64,000 nucleotides of DNA from Notospermus geniculatus (Eukaryota > Nemertea > Pilidiophora > Heteronemertea > Lineidae). Positions within the stretch are counted from its first letter, which is position 1, and every line of letters begins with the position of its first letter. Position numbers and translations under genes: made by a program. Shown one piece after another: positions 19,101 through 26,981 of this stretch. The notes beneath the pieces are model-generated. The model saw only the letters and a list, made by a program, of their open reading frames with translations. It was not told the origin of the DNA and searched no databases. Where the stretch lies: the NCBI GenBank assembly GCA_002633025.1, contig NMRB01000884.1, forward strand, positions 32,566 through 96,565, given 5' to 3'.

Positions 19101-21435
19101 ATGCCGTCGGCACAACCGCTCGCAGCGCCGACCTGGCGGGATAAAAAGTTGTGAGGGTTGTTTCTCATTTATATGTGTTCGTCTCTAGGTTGCTCTGCAC
19201 CACTGACATGGAAAGAGAATGAACAGAAATGTGTCTTTGGTAGGTATCAAGTGGTTGTGGTGACTATTAAAATAAAAGTGCCATCCCAATTCTCATCTCA
19301 CATAAAAAGCGTCCTTGTTTTGGACCTGGTTTCGATGTGCTACCCTCGGTTGCTGCTCTGATCCCAATTCGCCGTGCGATGTTTTGTAACCCCTTCGACG
19401 CGAAAGAAGCTACGAGGAAAACGGTTGGGTAGCCAACCCGTATGATGCCTGAAGTTGGCCTACCTATTGTTAGCTCATATCTTATCATTATAGAATGCAA
19501 TGATCCCAACACCAAAGCTAATACTGAATTACTGATGTGCACTAGCTGTAAGTACGTCCAACGAAAAATTCGGAACAACCTAAAGCAATGCATGCGTGGA
19601 AAGAGGAATTCCTTAAAATTTTCCAGGGGCCATTAGTGGCACTCAACAGATTCCGATTCTGTATCTAAATTCATGTCAACTGCAAAAAGGTGCTATTCAA
19701 AAGAAACAGTAGGCCTACTGCGTCCGGACTAAAATGTGTTTTAGCAGAACACCATACGAAAGCAAAAGATATCAGTACTTAAAGATGAATGGATGAACTT
19801 GAAACATTACTTTAAAGGAGCAGGATACATGTACTTTAAAGGACCACTTTTTGTCGACAGCGGGTGATTGCGTCATTCCGTAGTTTTGCCGTTCGCCCCA
19901 AGTGTTGATAGCGGTAGTTTAACAACATCTCAATAGAGGTCTCCCTTAACGCGGCTGTTTAGCGCAGGGGTATATAGGGAAGGAATACAGTGCCCCTTTA
20001 ACTGATAACATCATCCGTTTACAACATCGTTTTAGCTGTCAAGGGAGAAGAATAAAGGTGCTATTCAAAAGAAACAGTAGGCCTACTGCGTCCGGACTAA
20101 AATGTGTTTTAGCAGAACACCATACGAAAGCAAAAGATATCAGTAGGCCTACATAAAGATGAATGGATGAAGTTGAAACATTACTTTAAAGGAGCAGGAT
20201 ACATGTACTTTAAAGGGCCACTTTTTGTCGACAGCGGGTGATTGCGTCATTCCGTAATTTTTGCCGTTCGCACCAAGTGTTGATAGCGGTAGTTTAACAA
20301 CATCTCAATAGAGGTCTCCCTTAACGCGGCTGTTTAGCGCAGGGGTATATAGGGAAGGAATACAGTGCCCCTTTAACTGATAACATCATCCGTTTACTAC
20401 ATCGTTTTAGCTGTCAAGGGAGAAGAATCGGTCGGAACTGACGATTCGAAGTCGTTCGCCCAGTGCCCGGACGGGAAAACGGCTGTTGGCTGTGCGTGTA
20501 CGCCAAGCAATCAGTGTGACGGAGCTCGTTTGAGCAATAAAGGAGTCTGCACGGCTTACAGTAGAGGCGTCAAGGGAAAGATAAACAAAGTTCAGGTGAC
20601 AATATATATCTTTTCTGTCAACTGAGAGTAGAAAATCTCATGACCAATAGGAGAAGTCAGCCACGACGCTTTTTGCCGACAGATGGCGGACCGGTGCAAT
20701 ATAAAATTTTCCCGATTGGTGCTCTATCAACCGTGACGAGTTCCGCTAGCCATTGAATTGGACCGTAGTCTTGGTAGTTACTTAGTATGCCTATTGCTCA
20801 GCTTACTGACAACTTGGCCGTCAAATGGCCGGTGATAACATCAAAACTGTCACGTCATGACATTTTGACGTCACTGTGTGTTGACGCTCTGTCATACCGT
20901 GACGTCGCTCGACATTTTGACGGCCAATATGGCGGTATCGTGTCGTCATGGAAATGTGACGTCACGTGAAGAACCTCTATTGACGACGCACACATTTACA
21001 TTTTAGGCCGAGGTTTCGTGCACCGATGGCGTTGAAGTTAAAATCACCCGGTCTGGGACCTCGGAGGAGTCTCCGACTGCAACCTGCGTTGCTGGTTACA
21101 CACTGGCCGACTGTGTTGTCCATTCTGCGTGAGTTGAAACAGGAAGGCTTGTTAAAGGGGCAAAATATTGCCTCTTTTTGTAGATATGTATTGTGCTTCA
21201 CTAAAAATAAAATACGGGGAAATTTGGCCTCATTTGAGGAAGAGGAAAGGGAAGGGTTAACAAACTCACTACTCACGGCAAAACTCCGACTTCTATCACA
21301 CCACTGTTATTTTTCAGTTATTCGCAAAAGTATCCAGAGGGGGCGTTACTACCCACCAAAGACAAGGACACGTGCAAAACATCAGCCGACTGTTTGCGCT
21401 GTGGAGTTCAGGCCGTGTGCACTAAACGTGTCTAG
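636..21435 (+). CDS. Giant modular secreted-type gene: PAN/apple-like modules, two-cysteine mini-domains, PCSK9-tail-like C-terminus (5' end outside window)
   Basis: I join these exons into one gene because at least 58 GT..AG exons follow each other on one strand and every internal one is phase 1-1. The stop is TAG at 21433-21435. The order is one PAN module, eight mini-exons (1603-4643), eight PAN modules (5068-12721), eight mini-exons, three duplicated PAN modules, twelve mini-exons, two single mini-exons and three C-terminal exons. PAN/apple domains are extracellular binding domains, and the high even cysteine content fits a secreted or surface protein. No signal peptide, start codon or membrane helix is visible; the gene starts upstream. 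Introns carry many MITEs, some within a few bases of splice sites. The ligand and function are unknown. It could in principle be two adjacent genes, but continuous phase and spacing favour one. Confidence 0.7.
1290..1473. mobile_element. MITE, gtgtaacatctgtcagtgtt family, copy 1
   Basis: Its ends are imperfect inverted repeats (ggtataacatctgtcagtgt and its complement), with the internal tgacggaataagcg motif shared by copies at 3689-3846, 43171-43350 and 56409-56587 and by a partial copy at the right edge of the window (63940-64000). It lies between the first microexon and the first mini-exon. Confidence 0.7.
1603..4643 (+). CDS. First cluster of eight mini-exons, alternating long and short
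   Basis: Exons are 1603-1665 (63 bp), 2014-2058 (45), 2250-2303 (54), 2611-2655 (45), 2784-2837 (54), 3015-3059 (45), 4223-4276 (54) and 4596-4643 (48). All are phase 1-1 with clear AG/GT borders. Each encodes a 15-21 aa unit with two cysteines and, in seven of the eight, a tryptophan before the second one. Long units read like CLNPDTIWDESSKQCKL and short ones like CKVGQTWDGSQCIE. Long and short types alternate strictly, so the ancestral unit was probably a pair. Unlike the later arrays, these exons and introns have diverged, so this is the older cluster. I do not recognise a named domain. The wide gap 3060-4222 is filled by nested MITEs. Confidence 0.7.
3548..4042. mobile_element. Nested MITEs in the intron before mini-exon 7
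   Basis: An outer element with inverted ends (cgtgttcggaaagcttcctc near 3554, complement ending near 4036) encloses a complete copy of another family at 3689-3846 (gtgtaacatctgtgagtgtt ends). It explains most of the 1.1-kb gap in the otherwise compact first mini-exon cluster. Confidence 0.75.
4732..4833. repeat. Short palindromic element (catcctgagaacatcagg family)
   Basis: About 100 bp folds on itself: catcctgagaacatcaggtg at the left, its complement at the right. A diverged relative is at about 58688-58812. It lies in the intron before PAN module 2. Confidence 0.7.
5068..5624 (+). CDS. PAN module 2 and microexon
   Basis: The PAN exon is 5068-5322 (255 bp) and the microexon 5607-5624 (18 bp, reads GCDFKG); both are phase 1-1. 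The exon has five cysteines: family positions 2 and 7 are both missing, while 1, 3, 4, 5 and 6 remain (ACDF, ECKQRC, HCTG, LCYI). The microexon supplies one cysteine, for an even total of six. The core ECKQRC...HCTG matches the helix-and-strand core of PAN/apple domains. The microexon is tiny and its donor (gtagga) is weak, so it is less certain than the PAN exon. Confidence 0.65.
5699..5964. mobile_element. MITE with TTAA ends (ttaaaggggcac family)
   Basis: It starts ttaaaggggcac and ends gtgcctctttaa, with a conserved ggcgccaccag block near the left and gaggtctcccttaac near the right. Full or partial relatives are at 7907-7975, 8406-8663, 19836-20001, 20208-20376, 28464-28548 and 47646-47912. 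TTAA-flanked ends are typical of piggyBac-type nonautonomous elements; that assignment is inference. Confidence 0.75.
6012..6516 (+). CDS. PAN module 3 and microexon
   Basis: The PAN exon is 6012-6248 (237 bp, phase 1-1) with seven cysteines, including the ETCEQSC and FCAG core motifs. The microexon is 6496-6516 (21 bp, ASCFLP) with one cysteine, a pyrimidine-rich acceptor and a consensus gtaagt donor. Together they give eight cysteines, the full family complement. The preceding intron holds a short MITE with TTAA ends (5699-5964). Confidence 0.7.
6787..6984. mobile_element. CRE-rich MITE (gccgttagaggtcgcctgtt family), copy 1
   Basis: Long inverted ends (gccgttagaggtcgcctgtt / complement) frame a core containing TGACGTCA-type palindromes. 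Relatives are at 25506-25671 (left end missing, inside the receptor-gene intron) and 46867-47070 (complete). Confidence 0.8.
7110..7727 (+). CDS. PAN module 4 and microexon
   Basis: The PAN exon is 7110-7337 (228 bp, phase 1-1) with seven cysteines; the core reads DACKKECSALASCVGF and the exon ends in the QYTKK motif typical of the family. The microexon is 7701-7727 (27 bp, ETCTRDKP) with one cysteine and a gtgagt donor. The total of eight cysteines is the full complement. The intron upstream of the PAN exon contains a MITE at 6787-6984. Confidence 0.7.
7907..8126. mobile_element. Two adjoining MITEs before PAN module 5
   Basis: Positions 7907-7975 are a fragment of the ttaaaggggcac family. 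It is followed at once by 7976-8126, a separate element with perfect 20+ bp inverted ends (cttaaagcaaggttcattag). Nothing coding is visible. Confidence 0.7.
8143..8814 (+). CDS. PAN module 5 and microexon
   Basis: The PAN exon is 8143-8397 (255 bp, phase 1-1) with five cysteines. As in module 2, positions 2 and 7 are both absent while position 1 (PCRY) is kept. The microexon is 8797-8814 (18 bp, DCPAKG) with one cysteine, giving six. The paired loss of cysteines 2 and 7 in two separate modules suggests that they bond to each other. A MITE (8406-8663) begins only 9 bp after the donor, and another (7976-8126) ends 16 bp before the exon. Confidence 0.65.
8406..8663. mobile_element. MITE of the TTAA-ended family just after the module 5 donor
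   Basis: It starts ttaaagcgccacgatatttcc and ends gtggccctttaa; the centre matches 5699-5964. It begins 9 bp downstream of the PAN exon 5 donor, so it may affect splicing of that exon. Confidence 0.7.
9023..9614 (+). CDS. PAN module 6 and cysteine-less microexon
   Basis: The PAN exon is 9023-9283 (261 bp, phase 1-1). Six cysteines are present and family position 1 is missing (the N-terminus reads EEIKLQEPMIGEC). The following microexon, 9594-9614 (21 bp, DAGTKSK, gtgagt donor), has no cysteine. So the first cysteine of the domain and the microexon cysteine are lost together. The 5' breakpoint of the 4.9-kb tandem duplication (9385) lies in the intron between the two exons, so the microexon was duplicated with the next modules and the PAN exon was not. 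Confidence 0.65.
9830..10521 (+). CDS. PAN module 7 and cysteine-less microexon (duplication copy 1)
   Basis: The PAN exon is 9830-10054 (225 bp, phase 1-1) with six cysteines; position 1 is missing (SEGKYKKTDGFC). The microexon is 10501-10521 (21 bp, DKKLPKN), also without cysteine. The core is ETCKVICESRPDCNGF. This is the second independent case of joint loss of cysteine 1 and the microexon cysteine. The near-identical copy is 14740-14964 plus 15402-15422. Confidence 0.7.
10135..10395. repeat. Dispersed repeat (aaagcgaactggtcgcgcc family)
   Basis: The stretch from taaagcgaactggtcgcgcc to aattccctttaact is repeated in the duplicated copy (about 15050-15310) and, diverged, at 48348-48638, where ttaaaggga and its complement form the ends. 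It lies in the intron between PAN exon 7 and its microexon. Confidence 0.6.
10581..11196. mobile_element. Foldback MITE, full length in copy 1
   Basis: Inverted ends: gttttacctgacatccg at the left and cggatgtcaggtaaacac at the right. Inside these, a second inverted block (cataaaggaatcaaccataa, about 10669 and 11135) extends the fold. The copy at about 15482-15588 keeps only the ends; the central 500 bp are missing. Confidence 0.8.
11380..12107 (+). CDS. PAN module 8 and microexon (duplication copy 1)
   Basis: The PAN exon is 11380-11616 (237 bp, phase 1-1) with seven cysteines; it includes CEYKKKTNGRC, ETCKFVC and DCLGFYY and ends VQYTKKGF. The microexon is 12087-12107 (21 bp, TCKQET) with one cysteine and a gtaagt donor, giving eight. 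The intron between them carries a 138-bp retroposon flanked by 11-bp target-site duplications that the second copy of this region lacks. Confidence 0.72.
11812..11971 (+). mobile_element. Short 5'-truncated non-LTR retroposon with target-site duplication
   Basis: An insert of 138 bp (11823-11960) is bracketed by two identical 11-bp copies of tgaagagaaat. Its 3' end has an AATAAA (11934-11939) followed by a short CATA repeat, as in many LINE or SINE tails. The corresponding site in the second duplication copy (about 16195-16205) has no insert. Confidence 0.75.
12330..12721 (+). CDS. PAN module 9 and microexon (duplication copy 1)
   Basis: The PAN exon is 12330-12572 (243 bp, phase 1-1) with seven cysteines and the motifs CTYGVQKGNC, ACRQLC and ACKGFNF. 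The microexon is 12704-12721 (18 bp, SNCGG) with one cysteine. It is the closest relative of module 1 and shows what that module would encode without its stop. The copy at 16568-16807 is one codon shorter. Confidence 0.7.
12924..13999 (+). repeat. Array 1: eight tandem 54-bp mini-exons in ~140-bp units
   Basis: Coding exons are 12924-12977, 13119-13172, 13256-13309, 13396-13449, 13536-13589, 13673-13726, 13806-13859 and 13946-13999. All are 54 bp, phase 1-1, with ttacag (once tatag) acceptors and gtaagt or gtgagt donors. Each encodes an 18-aa unit such as CTDPATKWDETTQTCIER, joined head to tail with two cysteines per unit. The introns, about 85 bp, are almost as similar to each other as the exons are, so the whole exon-intron unit was amplified recently, by unequal crossing-over or conversion. 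The first unit (CQDPATVWDKAAQKCVD) is the most divergent. No stops occur. Confidence 0.85.
14504..14964 (+). CDS. Duplicated microexon 6' and PAN module 7'
   Basis: The microexon is 14504-14524 (21 bp, no cysteine) and the PAN exon 14740-14964 (225 bp, phase 1-1). The encoded PAN protein is identical to that of 9830-10054; the visible difference (GAG to GAA in the ETCK motif) is silent. It keeps the six-cysteine form without cysteine 1. Confidence 0.7.
15402..16005 (+). CDS. Duplicated microexon 7' and PAN module 8'
   Basis: The microexon is 15402-15422 (21 bp, DKKLPKN) and the PAN exon 15769-16005 (237 bp, phase 1-1, seven cysteines). The encoded PAN protein matches that of 11380-11616. The intron between them is about 500 bp shorter than in copy 1 because most of the MITE is absent. 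Confidence 0.7.
16324..16955 (+). CDS. Duplicated microexon 8', PAN module 9' and microexon 9'
   Basis: Microexon 16324-16344 (21 bp, TCKQET), PAN exon 16568-16807 (240 bp, phase 1-1, seven cysteines) and microexon 16938-16955 (18 bp, SNCGG). The PAN exon differs from 12330-12572 by the loss of one codon (NGRSGL becomes NGNGL) and a few substitutions. Confidence 0.7.
17153..18801 (+). repeat. Array 2: twelve tandem 54-bp mini-exons
   Basis: Coding exons are 17153-17206, 17348-17401, 17516-17569, 17649-17702, 17786-17839, 17923-17976, 18060-18113, 18197-18250, 18334-18387, 18471-18524, 18608-18661 and 18748-18801. All are 54 bp, phase 1-1, ttacag/gtaagt. Two protein variants are interspersed: CTDPATKWDE-type, and CTDAATKWDEVAQKCVD in exons 7, 8 and 10. 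The third intron includes a partial internal duplication of its own 3' part near 17449-17490. Homogeneity of both introns and exons shows recent turnover. All twelve are open and would add 216 aa. Confidence 0.85.
18970..19146. mobile_element. MITE (ccgctcgcagcgccg family) at the duplication breakpoint
   Basis: Core acgtcaaggacgtcgtgacg with imperfect inverted ends. A truncated copy occupies 14165-14294 at the internal junction of the tandem duplication. Other copies are at 36434-36636 and 45922-46112. Confidence 0.7.
19189..19547 (+). CDS. Two single mini-exons after array 2
   Basis: Exon 19189-19239 (51 bp) encodes CSAPLTWKENEQKCVF. Exon 19494-19547 (54 bp) encodes CNDPNTKANTELLMCTS, in which the usual tryptophan is replaced by alanine. 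Both are phase 1-1, with gtaggt and gtaagt donors. They are diverged members of the mini-domain family and lie outside the duplicated region. Confidence 0.6.
19686..20428 (+). repeat. ~370-bp tandem duplication that copies a splice acceptor
   Basis: Positions 19686-20053 and 20054-20428 are direct, almost identical repeats. Each contains a short MITE with TTAA ends (about 19836-20001 and 20208-20376). Each ends with the acceptor gttttag and the first 18 bp of the C-terminal exon. Only the second copy continues into the open exon; the first runs from the acceptor into repeat sequence. Confidence 0.85.
20411..21435 (+). CDS. Three terminal exons: Cys-rich C-terminal domain resembling PCSK9 C-terminal modules
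   Basis: Exons are 20411-20595 (phase 1 to 0), 21007-21128 (phase 0 to 2) and 21318-21435 (phase 2, ends TAG). The phases join without error into about 140 residues with two related modules: QCPDGKTAVGCACT followed by a VCTAYSRG stretch, then TCVAGYTLADCVVH followed by CLRCGVQAVCTKRV and the stop. The C-x2-G-x3-GC pattern is reminiscent of the repeated modules of the PCSK9 C-terminal domain. That is a resemblance seen by eye and not a proven homology. No transmembrane segment or GPI-type hydrophobic tail follows, which fits secretion. The first intron holds two MITEs. Confidence 0.65.
20636..20990. mobile_element. Two MITE fragments in the first C-terminal intron
   Basis: Positions 20636-20760 match (inverted) a family also at 40150-40345, 54905-55070 and 60040-60220. 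Positions 20790-20990 are a CRE-rich palindrome (ggccgtcaaatggccgg left, gacggccaatatggcgg right) related to 44560-44830 and 59240-59350. The second ends only 17 bp before the acceptor of the next exon. Confidence 0.65.
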
Positions 21436-21761
21436 TATACAAGCGGAAACGACGGGAGAAATTCACTTAGTACACCACCCAGCCACGACACCACTTTGAT
21501 GAAGGTACCGACCTTCCGATTTCAGAAAGGAGAATTTTTTCTGAAAGTAATTATTAAACACTGAAGAAAATCAACAAAAAAAGATAGTTACGGTTCCAGC
21601 GTTGTTATTATTTGTTCAGTACGAAAAGTGTAAGCATTACAAGCCTAACGACAATAACGGTTTGCTGGAGTCCAATTGAAAATTACATTACATGTTGGCT
21701 AGCTTTAAGGGACAGTGAAAAAACCACTCATGAACTAGACTTACATATTACAATAATGTTA

Positions 21762-22080
21762 TAGCCCCTCTCTATTGAATTTTACGGTATTTTCAAAATG
21801 TTAGGAGAGTGCACGTAGAGGTCTCATAGCGCGTGAAGGTCCCAAAATGCTTGCCTGGTAGGCCTACGTACTTCAGAGAATCAAGGCCTAGTTTTCAGCA
21901 CACATTGAAAAAGCTGCAGGGAGAGCGCTAATGTATTCAGATAGAGCCAAAATAGATAACCTATTTTTGATAGAGCGTACTAGCCTACATTTTACACTAC
22001 ACTGACACCATGACGTCGTGCACTTACGTCGACAACCGCGGCGATGATAATTTTTTTTCAAATTGAATATAGAGGGGTTT
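21762..22080. mobile_element. MITE between the two convergent genes
   Basis: Inverted ends agcccctctctattgaattt and aaattgaatatagaggggttt. A diverged fragment in the opposite orientation lies at about 7490-7590. The rest of the 21436-22155 spacer shows no exon. Confidence 0.65.
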
Positions 22081-22155
22081 AAATGCCGCAGTATCGGGAA
22101 AATGTCCGATCTTGAGTGTCACGTGGCCATATTGTTCACGGCAGGCCCTTCAGGA

Positions 22156-25100
22156 TCATATACGTGAGGTCAACGTTGTCTGACTGACTGACTTGCTCGT
22201 TGGTGGTGGTATAGTCTTTCGCTTGTTCGCCGAACCTTTACTGGCCATCTCCCTGATAACTCCTACAGTGTACAGATACGGGTTGACAGCCGCGTTCAGT
22301 GGCAAGATAAACACAGCAACCCAGGCAGAAATACTTGGGGGAAACGACAAGCCACTCGCAGCGAGAAACTGGATACAAACGATTGGTAACCAACAACAGA
22401 AATCAGAGATGATCACCAGAGACATTTTACGAAGGAACGCGAGCTCTTTGTCTCGTCCGACATCTTGTCCGTGGTTCTTCATACTTCTGCGGCTTTTTCT
22501 AATGGTGGTATATATTGCTGCGTACCCAATGGACATCAGTATAAAGCCAAGGAGATTTAAGGACAAGAGCACAACGCTGTATTCTTCACGGCTTCGGCTA
22601 AAGGTGAAGGGTAAACAGACGCCATTCCCGCCGTAGAACTCGTAAAATATGCCCGTGTTCATGAGTGGAAGTAGACTGAGGAAGATGATAACAAGCCAGG
22701 CTACGGCGAGGACGGCTCCGGTAGCTCGGAGAGAGACGGGCTTCAGTTTGAAGGGAAAAACGATCACCGATGCACGTTCTAAGGTTATAAACACCAAACT
22801 AAACACCGACATCTCGCTGGAAACAACGCTCAGAATGCCAGCAAAGCGACACAAGACGCCCGACCGCCATCTTCCCTCGGACATGTAGTATTCGCCTCTG
22901 AAGTGCAAATCAGCTGAGGCTATGATTAAAAGGTATACCCCCATCAGGAAATCCGCAACGCTGAGGTTGAGAACAAGTGTGTTGTCCACTGCGTGTCCAA
23001 GTCGCTTCACGAACCTCCAAATGAACACGAACACGTTCCCGAAGACAGCCAAGCAGCCAAGAACCCATATCATGATCTGTAGAGTTTTCTCGGATATCAA
23101 GTCAGTGCAGGATGAGAACGCGTCGGGTGGCGGTGTACATCGTTCAGTACTGTTACCAGCTGCACAGCAAAACCTGAACTCATCAGTCAAAAGCGTGGCT
23201 GTGTATAGATCCTTGAAGATAACGGAAGATATTTCTTTCAATTCATTTTGAGTCAGGTCAAGTACACTCAAACTTTCCAAAGAAAAAAAGGCATTCGTGT
23301 CCATCGTTTTCAACCTGTTGTGATTCAGATAAAGATATTTTACCACAAGTCCCCTAAAACCGTAATTAGCAAGATGGTCAATGCGTTGTCCGCTAAGGTC
23401 CAATTTGTGTAACGTCAGGCCATTGAAAGCGTCTTCACCTAGGCGTTCTATCGTGTTGCCTTGTAACAACAGCTCCTTCAAGTTAGATAGTCCGCGGAAC
23501 ACAAATGGCAGAAGCTCAGTGATATTGTTATACCTCAAATCCAAGTGCAACAGATTTTGCTGGTTCGAAAATGCCCCAGGTTTTATAACCTCAATACCAT
23601 TATGCGACAAATCCAAAGAGCCAAGCAAGCGAAAATGCTGGAGTGCTAAATCATTTAAGCGATTTCTTGTGAGATTTAAAGCTCTAACCTCCGGGAAAAC
23701 GTTGTCAGTGTTGGTGAGGTTGATATTCGCGCAACTTACAGTCAAACCGCGGCACGTGCACATCTCCGGGCAGTTCTTTACGTTGCAGAGTTTTTCATCG
23801 TCCATGCTATCCAAACAATGGTGTCGACCATCGCAGACTTCTGATTGGTCAAGGCAGAAATGCTTCCCATGGCAACGGAAGAATCCCGGGCAGGCGTCGT
23901 GACCATGACAGTTCGACTCGTCTTCTCCGTATGGACAATCCCATTTTCCATCGCACACGTACCGCAAGGGGACACAGTAAGCGTTCTGACATTTATACTT
24001 TCCCGGGCATTGAATATCTCGGCAGTTGAAAAGATGGCTGCCATCGCGGCAACCTTTCATGTGCCCGAACTGGTCGTGGTCATATATAAACGCCTCGTGG
24101 CGTTGGAAGCACGCCTGGCGCGTGATCCAGCAGCGTGTTTCAGAGCTCGTGTTACAAATAGGTTCACGTGAAGCCCCAGGATCCAAATTAGAAACCAACA
24201 TCGTGCCTCGATACACGTCAGAATAATAATCTTGTTCTTCCTCGGGAAAAGGACCTGTGCAATCTGGATACATATCATTTTTAGTCGTGTTTGAGACACA
24301 TTTACCGCTGACTGAACAAAGAAAGTTTTTACACCCCTTGCAATCAGCTTCGTCAGAAGAATCGAGACAGTCCGAAATTAGGTCACAGCGCGACGTGGCG
24401 TTGACGCATTGGTCGTTCTTGCATCGGAACTCCCCGGGATGACAGGCAGGGTAAACACAGCCTTTTTCATCTGATTTGTCCTTACATTGAGGAATATGAT
24501 CACAGTAAAGTGAGTATGGGATGGACTCCCCGCTACTGCACTTGAATGAAGGAAAGTCGTCAGAGGTACAGCGTGCAGGGACTTCGTCAGAACCGTCGGG
24601 ACAATCCTTCGTGTTGTCGCAGAGGTACTGGGTGGATACACAAGTTCCATCTGTGCATCGAAACTGATTGCGCCCACATGTGACTGTCATCGTTATTGGT
24701 GTGCGTTCACACACTTGACTTATGTAATTATTCCCTCTTTCAATCTTTATAGGCATATGTCCAAGATCATCCTTAATTTCAGGAAATCGAACTTTGTCTT
24801 TCAAATGTATTGTTGCATTGGATTCGATTTCAACCAGCAAGTCATCCCACGGCAAAACATGAAAAAAACTGGAATCATTTCTTCGTAAGACTATCTTACC
24901 GTACTGCCTGTATTGTCTCCAAATTAGGAAGAGCGCCTTCAACGTCTTCCTGTTGTCCTCGACGGTGACCAATGACGAGTCCATTTTCTCACATAGGCCT
25001 GGGAACCACTCATCAGGAACGACAGCTCCAGTAGCGAAGGAGGACATGTTCATCATGAAGCATCGTCCGTCGAAATAGGTCCAACCTTCTTCACATGTTC

Positions 25101-26594
25101 GTAAAAATGTCCCAGTGGAATTCACAGCCGCGCTCTGAATTGCACCTCGAGAGATCTTTGGCCAGTTTTTTGCTTTCGTTTTACAGATATAGCCAGCAGT
25201 TACGACACGCATTCTGCACGGCACCAGGAACCACAGAGTTTGACGAAAAGACAAATCAAGGGAATTATACATGATGCCGCAGCGAGCTTCAGTCAGACCA
25301 GATGGCTGCGTCTCAGACAGCCGAAGAAAGTGCTGCAAAATTAAGTTTAACAATGCGCTGTCTTTCGTTTTTGCTTGAAATTGCTTGCTCACACGTGCGT
25401 TATAGGCGGGTTCGTACCAAGATGTGTAGGTCACTGGATTCGAGTCCGTCCACGTGAAATTTCCTGTCTAAAAGAGAAAAAGAATATTGTTGACAAGGAC
25501 AACCTGTTAGGAGTCCGAGAACGTCATGGAATTTGACGTCACAGAGAAGAAATGCACGCCACAACGTCATCCATAATGACGTGGACGCCATGGCTTACGT
25601 CTGTGACGTCATCTTTTGTGCTGTTCTAGGACCGCTAACAGGCGACCTCTAACGGCAGTAAAGTCTCTCATGCAGCTACATTTCTGTGCAGGCATCTGTG
25701 CTGGAAATTTGCTCGGTTTTCGAGGTGGTTACAAAATTTTTGAGAGGCCCAATGTTTTTAGGAACAGTGAGTTTACGTGTGTGTATCTACCTTTTCACTA
25801 TCGACAAGCCCAATAAAGGTCCAGTGGTATCTATAGACAACGGTCTCGTTCCACCAATGGGAAAACATCAACTCATTCACGATCTCCATCTCTTGTTTGT
25901 CAACCAAACTGACCAGCTGTGCATCCGGGTTCTTTCTAGCGCATGCGCGATTAGCATCCCACCATGTCACAATCCTGAAGTCGTTGATATAATGGTAGCA
26001 TATGCAATCTATTTGAACAAACTCGTCAGGACATTCGCACTGGTTGTTTTTACTCAAATTGGCGGGAAAATTACGAAAGCTGTACTCTGTAATTCTTAAC
26101 AAATTCGAGGTTGCAGCATTCGATGTTCCTATTGTTATTGTGATAGTAAACTCCGTATCGGGCAACACGATGGTTACTCCTTTGAGTAGCATTGGGGAGG
26201 TGCATGTGTCGACGAGGCGAACAGATTCATAGTCAGCAGTTTCATTTTTAACGGTAATGCACTGCTGGCCATGGGCTGCTCCGCCACCATCAAAGGCCTC
26301 AGTCACCAAATAAGATTTTGACACCTTTGTTGGCGAAATATCATTTTCCCTGAGGATACCACTACATGTTTCATTAAATGGCTGTTGACCGTTGTACGAA
26401 ATCGTCCATTGGTTCTTGAACTCCTCTGATTGGTCGGTCCCCGTCACGTGATACGTTGTTATTCCTGGACAGAAACTTTCGTTGCTGAATCTCACGCTGA
26501 TGTTTCCCTCGCCTGAACTGAACATCAGCAAAATCACGAGGCACGTGAACATCGCCCTTTCACCAATGGTACTGATCCTCCGCGAAGAATCCAT
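22156..26594 (-). CDS. GRL101/relaxin-receptor-like GPCR with C-type lectin, LDLa and LRR ectodomain
   Basis: There are two exons: 26594-25791 (268 codons, starts at ATG, donor gtagat) and 25467-22156 (1103 codons plus stop), joined in phase 0; total 1371 aa. Residues about 1-30 form a signal peptide. Residues 31-180 are an unrecognised N-terminal domain. A C-type lectin domain (about 185-366) is split by the intron between the IGLVDSEK and NFTWTD motifs and ends GYICK. A second lectin-like domain (about 393-521) opens CEEGWTYFDGRCF. LDLa repeats with CPDGSDE-type ends occupy about 531-829, and LRR-NT plus leucine-rich repeats 834-1034. The RFCC hinge leads into a 7TM domain (about 1063-1340). 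Hallmarks of the relaxin/GRL101 class are SDFCCWLPI in TM6 and NPYLY in TM7. The DRY site reads ERA. It is probably a surface receptor for a peptide or glycan; the ligand is unknown. Confidence 0.88.
25506..25671. mobile_element. Truncated CRE-rich MITE in the receptor intron
   Basis: It matches 46867-47070 but lacks the left terminal repeat; the right end gaccgctaacaggcgacc is present. It occupies half of the only intron of the lectin-GPCR gene. Confidence 0.75.
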
Positions 26595-26975
26595 TTTAAA
26601 CCTTCAAAGTTTTGTTTGCAAAATATTCAATGGTCAAAGGTTTGGTAGTCCATCTAATAGTCTTCATCCGCCTTGACATAAAGCACTTATGGAACACAAC
26701 ATTAGCACTAAATGTAGTCAACGATACAGAAAAGTTCACTGATATTCAGTGAGAATTAGATAATATCACTTCATGAAAAAATGCTTTGTCTCAACATGTG
26801 TCACTACTGTAGGCTATATGACGTAAACGTGGTCGTGTCAGCAGGACGGCTGGTGTAGATGACACAACAGTAGATAACGATGACAAGTAAGTGACACAGG
26901 TTGAGTTTTACCATTTGTAGTTGTGGATGATGAAAAATATCCAAAACAGGACAATATATGATGTAAACGTAAATA

Positions 26976-26981
26976 TTTATT
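26976..26981 (-). promoter_or_regulatory. Possible poly(A) signal AATAAA for the guanylate cyclase gene
   Basis: The plus strand reads tttatt, i.e. AATAAA on the gene strand, about 410 bp downstream of the predicted stop. AATAAA hexamers are common by chance in AT-rich DNA, so this is only a candidate. Confidence 0.25.
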
